Source: Locusta migratoria
Lineage: Eukaryota; Arthropoda; Insecta; Orthoptera; Acrididae
Reading direction: 5' to 3'
DNA length: 64,000 bases
NCBI GenBank assembly: GCA_026315105.1
Contig: CM048745.1
Coordinates: 287,737,747 to 287,801,746, forward strand
Shown here piece after piece: positions 1-12,740 of this stretch; within the stretch, counting starts at the first letter, position 1; each line of letters opens with the position of its first letter. The position numbers were made by a program, and so were the translations under genes. The notes beneath the pieces are model-generated. The model made no database searches. It saw nothing but the letters and a program-made list of their open reading frames with translations, and was not told the DNA's origin.

Positions 1-345
1 CTGTTTGAAAAGTGATTCAAGCTTTCTCTGAACATTTCGGCAATTGCATCGTCTGAGTCGAGAGGCTGGCATCAGCCTGCATTCAGAACCTATAACAATT
101 TGTGCGTCAGTACTTTCTATCAGCGCTTGGAGCTCTGGAACTCTGTCAAGACAGCTACGACAATTTACAACTGTTACACCAATGTTTTCTGGATCTTCAT
201 TCGTCCTGTGTCTGACCTGCACCCTTTGAGACTGAAACCCAGTTTGTGCGTTACCGAGGCCCTCTAACATAAAAAATCGCCCAGTCCATGCCACATAGGT
301 CCCGCTACCCGTGTAGCCGCTTCCTGAGTGTAGTGGACTCCTGTC
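1..345 (-). pseudogene. LINE endonuclease fragment, cut by the window edge
   Basis: Read on the minus strand, about 1-240 gives a piece resembling the start of a CR1/Jockey-type apurinic endonuclease: VVNCRSCLDRVPELQALIES, then a segment like DAQIVIGSE. The NCRS...LQALIESTDA...IGTE pattern is typical of arthropod LINE endonucleases, which nick the target to prime reverse transcription. About 240-345 continues upstream in the same sense with a peptide like HYTQEAATRVAG, which I remember as the region before the endonuclease in locust LINEs. Frameshifts and stops separate the pieces, and the rest of the element would lie before base 1. It may be the same family as the LINE at 45.1-46.3 kb, but the parts do not overlap so this cannot be tested here. 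Confidence 0.5.
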
Positions 346-534
346 CTAAAAATGGATGAAATTGTCTATTAACACAACCCCTGTATCGCGAATGATTTCC
401 AGATCATTCTCATCCATCATGTGCCATTTTTTTCCAAGAGTGAAGCTTCAGATGAAAGCCTATTAGGGCCTCTTGTGGTTGTGAGTGGATGCACTGCTCT
501 GTTGAGATCAACATTTCAAGCAGAACCCATGGGC

Positions 535-665
535 AAGTATCTGCACCAAAGCTAGGGCTGTGGATGTATTCTGGAGAGTTGTGCATGAACAGCAACTTTA
601 CCCATACCGACTCCAGAGGGTGCAGGTATTGGGTCCTGATTTTGAGACACTTGTTGATTACTCCA
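535..665 (+). pseudogene. IS630/Tc1-mariner-superfamily transposase fragment
   Basis: The plus frame gives VFWRVVHEQQLYPYRLQRVQ. This matches the linker just before the catalytic domain in a common insect transposase group (usual form: VWR.L...YPYHLQRVQ). The transposase would cut and rejoin element ends; this piece has no catalytic residues. The same group is represented by the much fuller copy at 28.3-29.5 kb on the minus strand. A CACCCTGTAT string at about 1,196, the kind of end such elements carry, may be the relic's right terminus, but no matching left end is clear. Family assignment rests on one short conserved block. Confidence 0.5.
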
Positions 666-839
666 CATGTTCCCAGCATCGACATGTCGATGTTCTGTAC
701 TTCCCTCGGAGTCATTTTTTTCACACACGAACCGCACTTCACAAACTGCACGGTGCCGCATGTGGAATGAGCAAATCCCTGAAGTCGCAAATCCAAATGG
801 ATTTAAACACCATTTGTTTTGGTATTAATGTGTAAGCTG

Positions 840-1910
840 ATATTTGTGGTTATCTGACAGGCTCATGTATTCTACTGCCATGTCAAACCTACTTGGCTTT
901 CCTGGAGACATACTAGTTATGAATTTAGATGTGTGTTATGGTCACATTAAGGACTTGTAGAAGGTGTGTGTGACTGCTATTGACAGGATGATTATGTGCA
1001 ATGAAACTTATGGTCGCCACTTCAAGCATTTGTTGCAGTTCATGTAGGTAAGAGTAAGTTGATGCCTGGGGGTGACATTCTTAAAAAGAAAAGATGAGTA
1101 TTCCCAACAGACATTTTTGGGTATGGATTAATTTTCAAGTATTGTTGTGATGAGATGCCCTTACAACACCTTTAAGTGCAATAGAAATTCTGTATCACCC
1201 TGTATCTGAATTATCGGTAGAAAAAAAAAAGCATAGTAATACAGAGCAACTGCTTCATGTGTATTGTTTTATGTATTTGTCAATTTTCTACACTTTTTTG
1301 TAAAACACAAAACCACAGTTTTCAATAAATTTTCTGTCTCTCCACTCCTTCCAAAATACAGTCAAACCCATTGATTCCATAGTACAAAAAGAATAAAGGA
1401 ATGCGTCAGATTTGTACTAAAGTGTGTTAGAGAAACTTAACCCTTTGCCAGGTAAGTAATAAAACTGAAAGGCGTAAGAATTGGTAGAGCTTCAAACAAC
1501 AAACGGAGCACGGCATATGATAACAGATGCTACAAGTTTTCTTAGTAACTGCATTGAAGAACTATCATAGTTCAATTCTGTTATTGCCATTGAAACAAAT
1601 GCTACATAATTTAACATTGTCATTGAAAACATTCAGTAACTTACGTGCATCCACCATTGCAAAGGTTGCAAATGAGGGATTAAATGTAGGTCGCGGGGGG
1701 TATGATCACCTTCTCATTGTGTACCATGTCCTTAGAGGCACTGGCTAAAATTTTGCTGAAGTACATTAGTTTCGTGACACACAAAACACAGCACAGCATT
1801 GTGCAGTAATTTTTTATACTAATAGCATTTTAGTAAATGAATAATACATCAAGAATTAAAGTGTATCTAGAAAATCTCCATTGTATGGATTTTTTCCTCT
1901 TTAAAGTTTC
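840..1910. other. AT-rich stretch without a recognisable gene
   Basis: No sustained coding frame or known repeat is recognisable on either strand. A short ORF at 1,527-1,748 has no recognisable similarity. The only notable string is CACCCTGTAT near 1,196, a possible transposon end. Confidence 0.5.
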
Positions 1911-1912
1911 TA

Positions 1913-2786
1913 CAAGGGTTAGTCAAATGAAAAACCTAAATTTGTAATAACAAATAAAAATTTCGCCCCGTTATCCTGTAAGTTGGTGAGCATGCTACAA
2001 ACGGCGTGCAGAGTGTCCAGGTGGCAGCATAGTGCAGATGCACACATACCATTGCAGTATCAGTACAAAGATGGTGGCCGCACTAGCAACTTGCACCAGG
2101 AAAGAACAGCGCTCTGTTTTTGCATAATAACGGTGTGAAATCTATTGAAAGTCATTGACAAATGAAGGTTCAGTACGGTGACGCATGTTTGTCACAGAAG
2201 CAAGTCTACGAATAGAGTAGGTAGTTTGCAAATGGTGTGACTGAAGTGAAAGATGCTCCTCATCCAGGTTAGGCACATTGAGTTGTGACTCCACAGAACA
2301 TTGCAGCAGTTGAAGCCATAGTGAAGGAAAACCACTGGATGACACTGAATGACATTGCAGCATGTCAGATTAGTCATGGGTCAGCACACCACATTGTGCA
2401 TGATGTGCTCCTGTTTTGCAAAGTGTTGCAACAATCACAGACCTGCAGTTTGAGTGTCTTCCTCATCCACCATGCTCACCAGAGATTGCCCCAAGTGATT
2501 TCCATATGTTTGGGCCACTCAAAGAAGCAATGGGAGGAAAGAAGTTCCGTTCCGATGAGGAGGTACGCCACATGGTCCACGAGTGGTTGTGCAGACGACC
2601 AAAATAATTTTTCTTATAAAGGAATTTATGGAGGAAGTGCTGGAGTACTTAGATTGAGTTTGGGGGAAATTATGTTAAAAGGGAAGATTATGTTAAAAAG
2701 TGATACAGCTTTGTACCACTTCTGCGCAATAAATAATATTAAAAAAAAAAAAAAAATACTTAAGGTTTTCATTTGACTCACCCTCG
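1913..2786 (+). mobile_element. mariner element, complete ends, internally deleted
   Basis: Terminal inverted repeats of about 26 bp (starting CAAGGGTTAGTCAAATGA; right end reads as CGAGGGTGAGTCAAATGA in reverse) lie between TA dinucleotides at 1,911-1,912 and 2,787-2,788, the expected mariner target duplication. Inside, the plus strand encodes two transposase pieces. The first is the helix-turn-helix region (about 2,285-2,410), with VEAIVKENHWMTLNDIA and HGSAHHIVHDVL. The second is the C-terminal part in another frame (about 2,440-2,600), with HPPCSPEIAPSDFH and MFGPLKEA. The middle, with the first two catalytic aspartates, is missing; the last Asp of the D34D triad survives in APSDFH. At 874 bp against a usual 1.3 kb this is a non-autonomous deletion derivative. 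Confidence 0.85.
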
Positions 2787-2981
2787 TAGATTGAGTGGGA
2801 TGGAGGAGGAGGAGGGGTGTGGAATGATAATTTTGGACAACTACCCACTCAAGCAAAATATGAACTGCTAGGCCTGGGAACCACTGATTTCTTATGGATA
2901 ACTCTTAATTCTTCCCATTTTGTACTAAAATTAGTTTTGTATGTGTTACATGATGGATTTTTTTATAATTTCATTTTTAAA

Positions 2982-4085
2982 ATGCCAAGAATATACATCT
3001 GTAAAGCTAATTCCCATCCATATAAGAGGTACTTGACACAGATCATGAAGGAACCTGTGATAGCAAACAGTAAAATAATCTTGGAAGAACCTGTGACTGT
3101 AGTAGCAAATAGTAAAATGACTGTCAGAACCGCTAGCAGACATTTTTACATTTACAAAGCAATAAATTGAGAAACAAACACACCAACAATATTGGGCGGC
3201 CATTGGAATTTTCTGATGAGGAGAAAAGTAGCTCTGTTGATCATCTCTTAACTGCATCTGACTAAGAATTTCCATTTGACCTGCCAGACTTACGAATGAT
3301 AGTAAACACCTTTCGACAGCACAGGATGCAAGGAATCTGCATTGAAAAATAATGTGCCACGTACAGACTGAGCACTTGGATTTCTGAAAAGAGGCATAAG
3401 ACTACAACCAAAAAAGAGCTTAGCTTTATATGTAGGAAATATTAAACATTACCTTAATGACTTGAGTTTCACTCTGAAAAATAATGATGGTTGATAATAT
3501 ATTTAATTATAATGAGACCAATTGTTTGGTTGAGCCTGGACAGAGGTATTGCATATGTAAAAGAGGTGTCAGATACCAAGATAGAATTGTGAACAGTACC
3601 AAAAGCTCCTTTCCAGTCACTTTTTGTGGGTCAGCCTCTGGTGCAATGTTACTAGCTTCCATCATACATAGGGGCACAGCACAGGTGTTCTACATGGACA
3701 GAAGGTGGTACACCAAATACATGGTATAAACGGAGTAAGAGTGGCTGGTTTGACGTAGTTACATGGAGCTTATGGTTCAAAAATTTTTTTGTTCCTCATT
3801 TCAGAAATATTCTAGTAAGAAAAGTTCTAGTAGGTGACAATGTGAACAGTCATTTCAATAAAGATGTTCTGAAATAAGCAGAATAAAATAATACATTAAC
3901 ATGTCTGCCAGCAAACAGAAATCACTTGCTGCAACCACTGGACATTGTTTTTTTATGGACCATTAAAAGTCACTGATGACACTTTGAAATCATCTGTACG
4001 AAAAAAATCTGAAGCAGTCAGCAAAGATAAATTTCCACGACTGTTTAATCATCATAAAAGGGAGTATTACATCATGAATTTTTTT
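2982..4085 (+). pseudogene. pogo/jerky-type (DDE_1) transposase relic
   Basis: Pieces in the right order but several frames match the large family of insect DDE_1 transposases. An N-terminal start MPRIYICK and a helix-turn-helix remnant NSKMTVRTASRHF (2,982-3,170) come first. Then GRPLEFSDEE (about 3,196) and a SGWFD-type linker follow, with a catalytic core at about 3,484-4,000: YNETNCLVEPG, RIVNSTKSSFPVTFCGSASG, KSGWFD, VGDNVNSHF, then HLLQPLDIVF. The enzyme would cut and paste its element at TA sites. The first catalytic position is Asn (NYNET, codon 3,511-3,513) instead of the usual NYDET; the second (GDN) and third (QPLD) Asp are kept. Many stops and frameshifts make it a dead copy. An internal near-repeat around AACCTGTGA...GCAAA.AGTAAAAT occurs at 3,051-3,120. 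I could not find its terminal repeats. Confidence 0.75.
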
Positions 4086-4089
4086 ATAT

Positions 4090-5170
4090 AATAATTTGCA
4101 GTATACTTGGAAATAAACAACAGATATTTATGAATTATAAATATTATTCAAGCTGTACTCTTAGGTTCCTGTGCTATACCACTCTTGGAAATAGTAGCAT
4201 AAGGAATAACACAAACACAATATATGTTTCAAATGAGAAGATGAGAAAAACAATTGTTTATAGTAGGAAATGAACCATTGAGAGTCATCTTCCACCCAAC
4301 AAATAGACACTTTTACCCACATGGTTGTGCTGAACATTGCTATTCAGGCCATTGTAATGTGCTTTTGGTTTTTATCACTGATGTATCATCAGGGCAAAGA
4401 ACATAGCTCAGCTGTGCACCTTTGCCTTATGGGTCAAATACGAGTAAGCTTTCTTTAATACATTTTATCTTGTACTGATGTATTAATCGAAAATATTTAT
4501 TACCCATGCAAGGAGCAATGGTGAATTACGTTTGCAAAATAAAAAAAATTAAATGACTCTCCTATGAGGTACTGGGATGATCGTCCCCTATCCTTGTTTT
4601 TTAATTACAAATTCAGTTCGGCTAATAGTTGGTGCACACTTTAACACAAAGAACTACCAACACACACAAAATAAACATGTAGCAAACAGTGTTATTGTAG
4701 GACTAACTTGAATGTAAAGAGCAATTTGTCAACTTATGTGTACTCTGAAACTGTCTTATTGTATGTACATAAAATTAAATAGCTTGTATTTGTTCTAACA
4801 GGTTGATTTGAAAATTGGCTGAAATGTCCAAAACCACTAATAATAACAAACAAACAAATCAAAAGCTCCTAAGAACTTCAACTGGTAATTATAGAAAATT
4901 AGACAATGAGCACATTTTACTGCATGTAGATCCATTATAATGAAGTTGGTGTAAGTTGATCCCTGACAGTTGTAGCTGATTACACCTACATTATCAGTTA
5001 TGCTAAGCAATTTTGTAAATGTCTCTATGGCAATGCACGATGCAGTTTCTGTCTGAAGTTGTTGGCCCCTTCATTGTTGAAAGCTTGCAACAGCACTGCA
5101 AGTTATCAGAGATAAACTGACTCAAATATAGATGGCGTCACCCATTCAACCAGACAAGACACTATGTCTT
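4090..5170. other. AT-rich stretch, nothing recognised
   Basis: No coding frame, known repeat or strong secondary structure stands out on either strand. Confidence 0.5.
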
Positions 5171-5174
5171 ATTG

Positions 5175-5385
5175 ACATTTAAGTGCATCCTACATGGCTT
5201 GGCATGTATAAGTAGGAGCATGTGGTTGCTCGCCATTGGTGGTTTGAGTCCTCCCTTGAGAAGGGGTGTTTGTGTTGTCCTTAGTGTAATTTAAGTCAGT
5301 TTAAAGAGTTTATAAGCTTAAGGACTGATGACAAACATAGTTAAGTGCATTAAATTTAAAAACATTTGAACATTTGATTTTATGT
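5175..5385 (+). repeat. tRNA-headed SINE, degenerate
   Basis: A decayed tRNA-like head with a B-box-like GGTTTGAGTCCTCCC (about 5,247) is followed by the tail shared by the window's SINEs: GTCCTTAGT, AGTTTATAAGCT, GGACTGATGAC, then ending near AACATTTGAACATTT. The 5' head is hard to delimit and no clear target duplication is visible, so the copy looks old. Confidence 0.7.
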
Positions 5386-6738
5386 CTCAAATGACCATGC
5401 AGGACGTTAAACGTGATGTTTATCTTCTACCTCTGTCAATTTCACCCCTTATTTGCAGTGAATTATGGCCTGAAGTTTCTTTTCAGCCAATCCAATTCTT
5501 ATGATGTCATATCTTGTGAACAATGTGTCCTACAAAAATATAATTTTCCAGGTATATTAGTGGAATATTTGTAAACTGTCTACAGAGTTGAGAATAGAAT
5601 TTGTAGTAAGACACAATAAATTAAAGACACTCACTCTATGGTGCAGTTTGTCTTGCAGCACATTAGCACATTGTTTACAACATTACAGTGGTCTCCTGAA
5701 CTATTTACCATACACTGATACAATTTTGAACGTACACTCTTTGATAAAAAAAAACACAGTCGCCACCCAACCACCACTGAGGCAAACTCTGTGCCAATCG
5801 CGACATGGGGCAGTAAACATGACTGCGGTGATACACTCTTAAGTTCAGTTATCTGCACAATCGGGCAACACTGTAGACTGTGGAGGTTCATGCAGTAAGT
5901 CTTGTATTCAGTTATAAGATGACTAAATCACATTTGTCAGTGGTCTTGTGGAAAAGTGCATGACTAGTAAAGTGCGAGTGTTGGTGATTGAAATACTGGT
6001 TGAAAAAATTTTATTTCATATCCCTCGTGAATGCTAATGCCACCAGTGCAATAGGATCATATCCATAAGACATTTCTGTTGTGAAACACTGGTAATAACA
6101 TTTCGGCCATATAATATTGCTGCCTCTGGATGCAGCACACACCAGAGCTCTCCGCAGCCCTTTCGTCAGAAGCAGTAGCTGTGGCGGTGCTGCACTACCT
6201 CGCTCTCTGCCCAAAGCGGCTGCTGCCGCTCATCGCCTGGATGGTGCAAAATGCTCTACTGTTATTAAGAGGTGATCCACAACAAAGGATGCGATTTGTA
6301 TTTCACAATTGATATCAATGGAACAGAGAACCCGTTTTTGAATTATGAGTTTTCTATTACACTAATACCCAGTACATTAGCGGTGCAAAAATTTGTCATA
6401 CTCATTGAGCCAATCAAATAGCACTCTATGATGATTAACACTGTTATTTATGGTTTAAATTTCATTTCTTTTCCTTTCAGAGAAGCCCTTCATGTAATTT
6501 GTCATTATCATCACTTCGTATGGTTTCATCAAACCACAGTGCAGAAGTGCACTATAATGTTTAAGTGTAGTTGATTCCCTATGGTAAATGTTAGTGATAA
6601 ATTATGTGAATACCCTTCAGTGCATGCTATAAAGTAACACAGGCACATTCCAAGGTTCATGTCTTCGTGTCCCATTTCTAACAGCAGATATTTCAGATAA
6701 GGAACTATGTTAATCACTTCCTTGATAATTATCTCCCT
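5386..6738. other. Intergenic stretch, short uninformative ORFs
   Basis: Contains a GC-richer patch at 6,120-6,250 that can be read as an Ala/Leu-rich peptide, but with no recognisable similarity or gene context. Otherwise AT-rich with no repeat I recognise. Confidence 0.45.
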
Positions 6739-6751
6739 AACATGTTGGTCC

Positions 6752-9562
6752 ACTCCCATGAACCACAGACATAGCTGAGGTGGGGTGGCTTGAGTGCTTC
6801 AATGATACAGATAGCCGTTACCGTAGGTGCTACCACAGCGGAGAGGTATCTGTGGAGAGGCCAGACAAACGTGTGGTCCCTGAAGAGGGGCAGCAGCCTT
6901 TTCAGTAATTACAGGGGCAGCAGTCTGGATGATTGACTGAGCTGGCCTTGTAACAACAGACAATGTGGCTTTGCCACACAGTTACTGTGAATGGCTGAAA
7001 ACAAGGGGAAACTACAGCTGTTACTTTTCCCGAGGACCTGCAGCTCTACTGTATGAATATATGATGATGGCATCCTCTCGGATAAAATATTCCAGAGGTA
7101 AAACAGTCCCCCATTTGGATCTCCAGGTGGGGACTACTCAGGAGAATGTGATCATCAGGAAAGACAACACTGGCATTCTATGGATCGGAGTGCGGAATAT
7201 TAGATCCCTTAATCGGGTAGGGAAACTACAAAATTTAAAAAGAGAAATGGATAGGTTGAAGTTAGATATAGTGGGGATTAGTGAAATTCGGTGGAAAGAG
7301 GAACAGGATTTCTGGTCTGGTGAGTACAGGATTATAAATACAAAATCAATTGGGGGTATTACAGGACTAGGTCTGATAATGAATAAGAAAACAGGAATGC
7401 GGGTAAACTACTATGAGCAACACAGTGATCGCATTATCGTAGTCAAGATAGATACGAAGCCAACACCGACCACAGTAGTTCAGGTTTATATGCCAACTAG
7501 CTCTGCCAATGAAGAGGAGATTGAAGAAATATATCAGGAGCTAATGGAAATTATTCAGACAATGAAGGGAGAGGAAAACTTAATTGTTATGGGACACTAG
7601 AATTTGGTAGTAGGACAAGGAAGGGAAGATAGTAGATGAATGTGATCTGGACAAAATGAACGAAAGAGGAAGCCACCTGGTAGAATTTTGCATGGAACAT
7701 AATTTAGTTATAACAAACACCTGGTTTAAGAATCACAAAAGAAGATTGTATACATGGAAGAGACAAAAAAACTGCAGAAAGGTAGGAAAATAAGGAGAAG
7801 GGACCTGGATCAACTGTAGGAACCTGAAGTTCTTGAGAATTTGAGAGGAGCTTTAGGCAACACTTGACAGAAACAGGGGAAAATAAAACAGTAGAGGAGG
7901 AATGGGTAGCATTGAGAGATGAAACAGTGAAGGCAGCAGAGGACAAAATAGGTAGGAAGGCAAGACCTACAAGAAATCCTTGGATATCACAGGACATACC
8001 AAATTTAATCGATGAAAAGAGAAAATATAAAAATGCAGTAAATGAAACAGGCAAAATGGAGTGCAGATGACTAAGAAATGAGATTGACAGGAAGTGCAAA
8101 ATGGCTAACCAGGAGTGGCTAGAAGGCAAATGCAAGGATGTAGAAGAATGTTTAAATAGGGGAAGGATAGATACAGCCTAAAGGAAAATAAAAGAGATAT
8201 TTGGAGATAAGAAAAACGGCTGTATGAATATCAAGAACATAGATGGAAAACCAGTTCTCAGCAAAGAAGGGAAAGGTGGAAAGAGTACATAGAGACGCTC
8301 TATGAAGGAAATGGACTTAGAGGCAATAATGTAGGAAGAGGAGAAGAAGTAGATGAGGATAAAATAGGAAATACTATACTGAGAGATGAATTTGACAGAC
8401 CACTAAAAGACTTAATTCGAAACAAGGCGCCTCGAGTAGATGACATTCCCTCAGAGCTATTACTGAAGTCTCCGGGAGAACCAGCCATTACAAAACTGTT
8501 TCACCTGGTGTGTAAGATGTACGAGAGTGGTGAAGTACCCTCAGACTTTAAGAAAAATGTTATAATCCCCATTCCACAGAAAGAAGGTACAGATAGGTGT
8601 GAAAACTACAAAACTATCAGTTTAATAAGTCATGGTTGCAAAATTTGGAGAATGAATTAAAGTTCAGGGTGAAGAATTAAAAACATTGTATTTTGCCGAC
8701 GACATAGTAATTCTGTCAGAGACAGCAAAGGACCTGGAAGAGCAGTTGAACGGAATGGACAGTGTGCTGAAAGGTGCATATAAGATGAACATTAACAAGA
8801 GCACAACTAGAGTAATGGAGTGCAGTCTAAGGTGATGCTGAAGGAATTAGATTAGGTAATAAAACATTAAAGGAGGTAGATGAGTTTTGTTATTTCTTGG
8901 GCAGTAAAATAACAAATGATGGTCGCAGTACAGAGGATATAAATGCAGAATGGCAATGGGTAGAAAAGCGTTCTTCAAAAAGAGAAATTTGTTAACATCG
9001 AATATTGATCTAATCCTAAGGAAGTCCTTTCTGAAGGCATTTGTGTGGAGTGTTGCCTTGTATGGGAGTGAAACATGGACGATAAACAGTGCGGTCAGGA
9101 AGACAATAGAGGCTTTTGAAATGTGTTGCTACAGAAGAATGCTGAAGGTTAGGTGGGTGGATCGCGTAACTAATGAGGAGAACAGTGCGGTCAGGAAGAC
9201 AATAGAGCCTTTTGAAATGTGGTGCTAATGAAGAATGCTGAAGGTTAGGTGGGTGGATCGCGTAACTAATGAGGAGGTACTGAACAGGATTGAGGTGAAA
9301 AGGAATTTCTGGCATACCTTGACTAAAAGAAGGGGTCGATTGGTAGGACACATTCTTAGACATCAAGGAATTGTGAATTTAGCATTGGAGGAAAGTGTGT
9401 GGTGTAAAAACCGCAGAGGAAGACCAAGAGAGGGATACAGTAAGCAGACTCAGACAGATGTAAGTTGCCGTTCTTATGTTGAGTTGAAGAGGCTTGCTCA
9501 GGATAGGGGATAGTGGAGAGCTGCATTAAACCAGTCTCCGGACTGAAGACCACAACAACAAC
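6752..9562 (+). mobile_element. Non-LTR retrotransposon (RTE-like LINE), internally deleted, 13-bp TSD
   Basis: The copy lies between identical 13-mers AACATGTTGGTCC (6,739-6,751 and 9,563-9,575), so both ends are the original integration ends. Its 3' end is a short (ACA)n tail. A 5' leader (6,752 to about 7,130) precedes an apurinic-type endonuclease frame at 6,965-7,600 with NIRSLNRVGKL, DIVGISEIRW, GLGLIMNKK and VQVYMPTS. The usual GDFN-like motif at its end is spoiled (GH then a stop). Reverse-transcriptase pieces follow in shifting frames: a palm entry near 8,430-8,630 and the catalytic box FADDIVILSE near 8,690. The region between (about 8,640-8,665) is a deletion that removed the central palm motifs. 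After ADD come CYFLGSKI and LYGSETW thumb motifs. A 96-bp tandem duplication lies at 9,085-9,276. The element is non-functional. Clade placement is from its endonuclease style and is tentative. Confidence 0.85.
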
Positions 9563-9575
9563 AACATGTTGGTCC

Positions 9576-12500
9576 TAAGGGAGTAGTAAAAATTACATTC
9601 CTATCAGTGGAGATAAATTCAAATTTCTTCCAAGGCGTTTGTATGGTGAAGCAAACCAAATACTTAAGACCATTTCCATAATTTGGAGGGGACCTTTTGG
9701 AAAGTGTTAACATGTAAAGATTTTCTTCTGATTTCATTAAAGAGTTTCTGATTGCAATTTGTAGCGAGTAAAATAAAACAAAACGCCATCCCTAACCATA
9801 CTGTCTTGCACCGGGGTTAGAACTGCCGACTCCACCAGGCTTGCATCACAAGACACATGCAGAACCACACAGCCAAAGATATGCTGCCCCCACTTGCCCT
9901 CAGTCTCTGACATTTTCATGCTCTGCGTTTAATGAAAAATAACCTGAAATGTCACTTACACGAATAACAGCATTCCTTGAGTGCAAAAATTAAATTTTTT
10001 TCATATCACATGTGGTTTCTACGGTGTGAGTCATGGAAGTCGAAGAGGAATGTCAAGTGAAGTTAGTGAGACAATTTAGTACCACTTGCAGGAGTAATTT
10101 CACTGTCACAGTGTTGCTAGATGTTAACGGTGATGTTAGCAGTTCGTAGCTCTGGTATGAAGACCTCTGTAGCATTAAACGAGGTGAAATCGCGCTTGTC
10201 TCATAGGGTCTTACAGATTTTTGTTTAATATGTGGTGCTATCTCCTGATAGTTTCAAACATCACTTTTAGGCTGCAGATATTTAAGTCAACCAATTGGGC
10301 CGAAACCAGCATTCAAATTTTTGAAGCTTTATAGCATTATGATATATTTTCAGTAAATGAATATGGTTGTTAGAGATACTGATCTTGTTCTTGCAACATA
10401 TGGCAGGTCAAAGACTGAGATATGTAATCTTCCATCACAATTGCAGTATCTCCAAAACAAAAGAATGAAACTATTATTTTTGAAGCAACATTTTTCAGTA
10501 ATTAATTTTGAGGATTTCACTTTTTTGCAGATATGGTATTTATTTTATTTTTGATATTTGTTTAAAATGATACAAGATCAAAATAAAGTGTATCTTGAAT
10601 AAATAAGACAACTGTTCAGCCTCTAACTTCCTTGTTACTCACATAATAATTTGCCATCAAATATTTATTTTCTAAAATATTTTATATAAATATTATCTTC
10701 ATAACAACTGATGTTTATTCTTATTTGTCAATAGATAATAACAGTATTTTATATGGCAATTTGAATACATGAAATCTAAATTTATATAATATCGGTATGT
10801 AATTACAAATTATGTAAAACTATAAAACATATTTCATATGTTAACTATAAATTGCAAAGAATTTTGTGTATATACTTAATTGGCTGTATATGTATCTTAT
10901 TGACAGATCACCACATGATGGGGTGTGCCCGAAACATGTTGTGAATTGAAAATAAATAATCTACTGATAACATCTTTTGATTAGTCAAGCAATGTCCAGC
11001 AATTTTAGAATCATTATTAAAATTTTACAATGAAGGTTGCATACCTCTACCAAGATTTTCAGTTTAAAATAAGATTTTTCAATCTATCATATAATTTTGA
11101 ATGTGCATTCAGTTTCATATGTGCATACCATCTAAACAAAGTGTCCCAAATTCAGTTAGTAGTGTAAGAAACTATAAATTGTAATGGTGTACTGAGAGCC
11201 GTAGTTTTACCGTATGAGTAGCGGAAAAGTAGTTATTGAAACACTTTTTTCCAAAACTTCAGAAACAGAAATTATGTAAAGTTTCTTTACAGGTCTCTAA
11301 GTGTACTTGTTCTCAAACAGTGGATGAATCAAGTCTGATTACTCACACATCATTGGTTACCTTTCTTCTTTCACTCCCACCCCCTATAGGCAGCTTAGCG
11401 TGCAAAGAGTGTCCATTTTTGGTAAGGATAACTATAAAAAATTTTGTAAAACTTCTTAGATACTTGTACTCTTTGTAAATAACTAAACAAACTTTCTTTT
11501 TCCAAATTGGCGTTCAAAAATAATGCAATGGCTCCAAGTTCGATCTCTAATGCTGTCGTATGCAAACTTGAATAAAACTTTAAATAGATTTTTATTAAAG
11601 TTTCAGCGCAGTGAAAATATATGATCAGGTTTTCAGTATTGCAACAATAATTTGTAAAATGAATTAAAATGTTTCGTAGGTGTTAATGGTCATTTGGACA
11701 GTCTTCACTGAGGATGAATGAATGAACGACAAAGACATTTCTTACAAAAATAGCCTATTAGTTATGCCTAAAATAAAATTAAGTTTCATGTGGCATTATT
11801 GTACGCAATGGATTTTCGATTACTGAGGTTTTTCTTTTTCGTTCCGTTTGTGCAACTACAATAAATTGCTAATTTCTGTTACCAGATACGTTTAATTTTA
11901 TATACTATGAAACATGTTCAGTGGTCTGCCATGATATGTATACGGTACATCAATAATTTGATTTGTTTCTTAACCGAAAAAGAGGAAACTACGATGAAAG
12001 AAGAAACTACTATGAAAACTACCTTGAAATATGCAAGCAGACGGTGTTTTATGATATGAGGCCAAAGGCCAAGATGAAATACTACAGGCAGTTAAAAATC
12101 TACTTTTTCATAATGAACTGTTTTTTCGCCCAAGAAACGAATCAAACTGCGGATATTTGTCCAGACCACTGGGGATGTTTCGTTGTTAATATAACGAAAA
12201 GTATCTGGCGACTAAAAGTTGCATATTAATTTTGTTGCACAGACGGAAGAAATATATCCGAGTTCTAAAACCGTAATGAGGATCCTAGTGTAAAGGAGGC
12301 TTCGAAACATCAGCTTGCCGCCATAGAAGAATGCTGCGCGAAGATTCTACAGCCTCAGAGGTATGCAACCCGTCAGACACAACAGTGCAACTTGTGGCAT
12401 ATGCGCCAGGTGAACGAATTCGCTGCCTAGGTGGCAAACCATTATGAAATTTCAGGCTCTTCCAAGGCGTTGAAATACTTTCAACGGGGCAGCTGAAAAT

Positions 12501-12740
12501 TTGTGCCAGACCTGGACTCGACCCAGATATCCAGCTTCACGCAAATGGTCACCTTAAACGCTTCGACTATCCAGACACGCTTCTCGCGATACTCAAATTC
12601 CGCACATTGTATTGTAGTGACTCCACTCCACTTTCCATTTTGATCGCACATTCCACAACGGGTCGGACGATTTTGTGCATCCTCACTGAAACTGTCTTTC
12701 GCCTGTCGAGGCATATACGTATATAGCCTACTCGACTTGC
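9576..12740. other. AT-rich intergenic stretch with one hammerhead-like motif
   Basis: Long A/T-rich sequence with only short, unrecognised ORFs (for example 11,963-12,229, rich in Tyr/Asn/Lys). The sole structured item is the hammerhead-like motif at 10,909-10,944. A tRNA-like fragment around 9,808-9,860 (GGGTTAGAACTGCCGACTC) could be an old SINE head but is too short to call. Confidence 0.45.
10909..10944 (+). ncRNA. Hammerhead-ribozyme-like motif, degenerate
   Basis: Order on the plus strand: CAC (stem I), ATGATGG (degenerate CTGATGA box), stem II GGG-TGTG-CCC partly overlapping the box, GAAA, the stem III palindrome ACATGT, a T at the cleavage position, then GTG pairing with the first CAC. 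Two box positions differ from the hammerhead consensus, so catalysis is unlikely in this copy. The layout matches the better copy at 41.6 kb. Confidence 0.35.

Noticed and set aside
5341..5352. TTAAGTGCAT as target duplication of the 5.2 kb SINE
   Set aside because: The right-hand copy lies inside the SINE tail, so it is coincidence.
6130..6312. Ala/Leu-rich ORF as a small gene
   Set aside because: Short, no recognisable family, no splice or promoter context; overlaps another frame on the opposite strand equally well.
11963..12229. 88-codon ORF
   Set aside because: Length expected by chance in AT-rich DNA; no similarity recognised.
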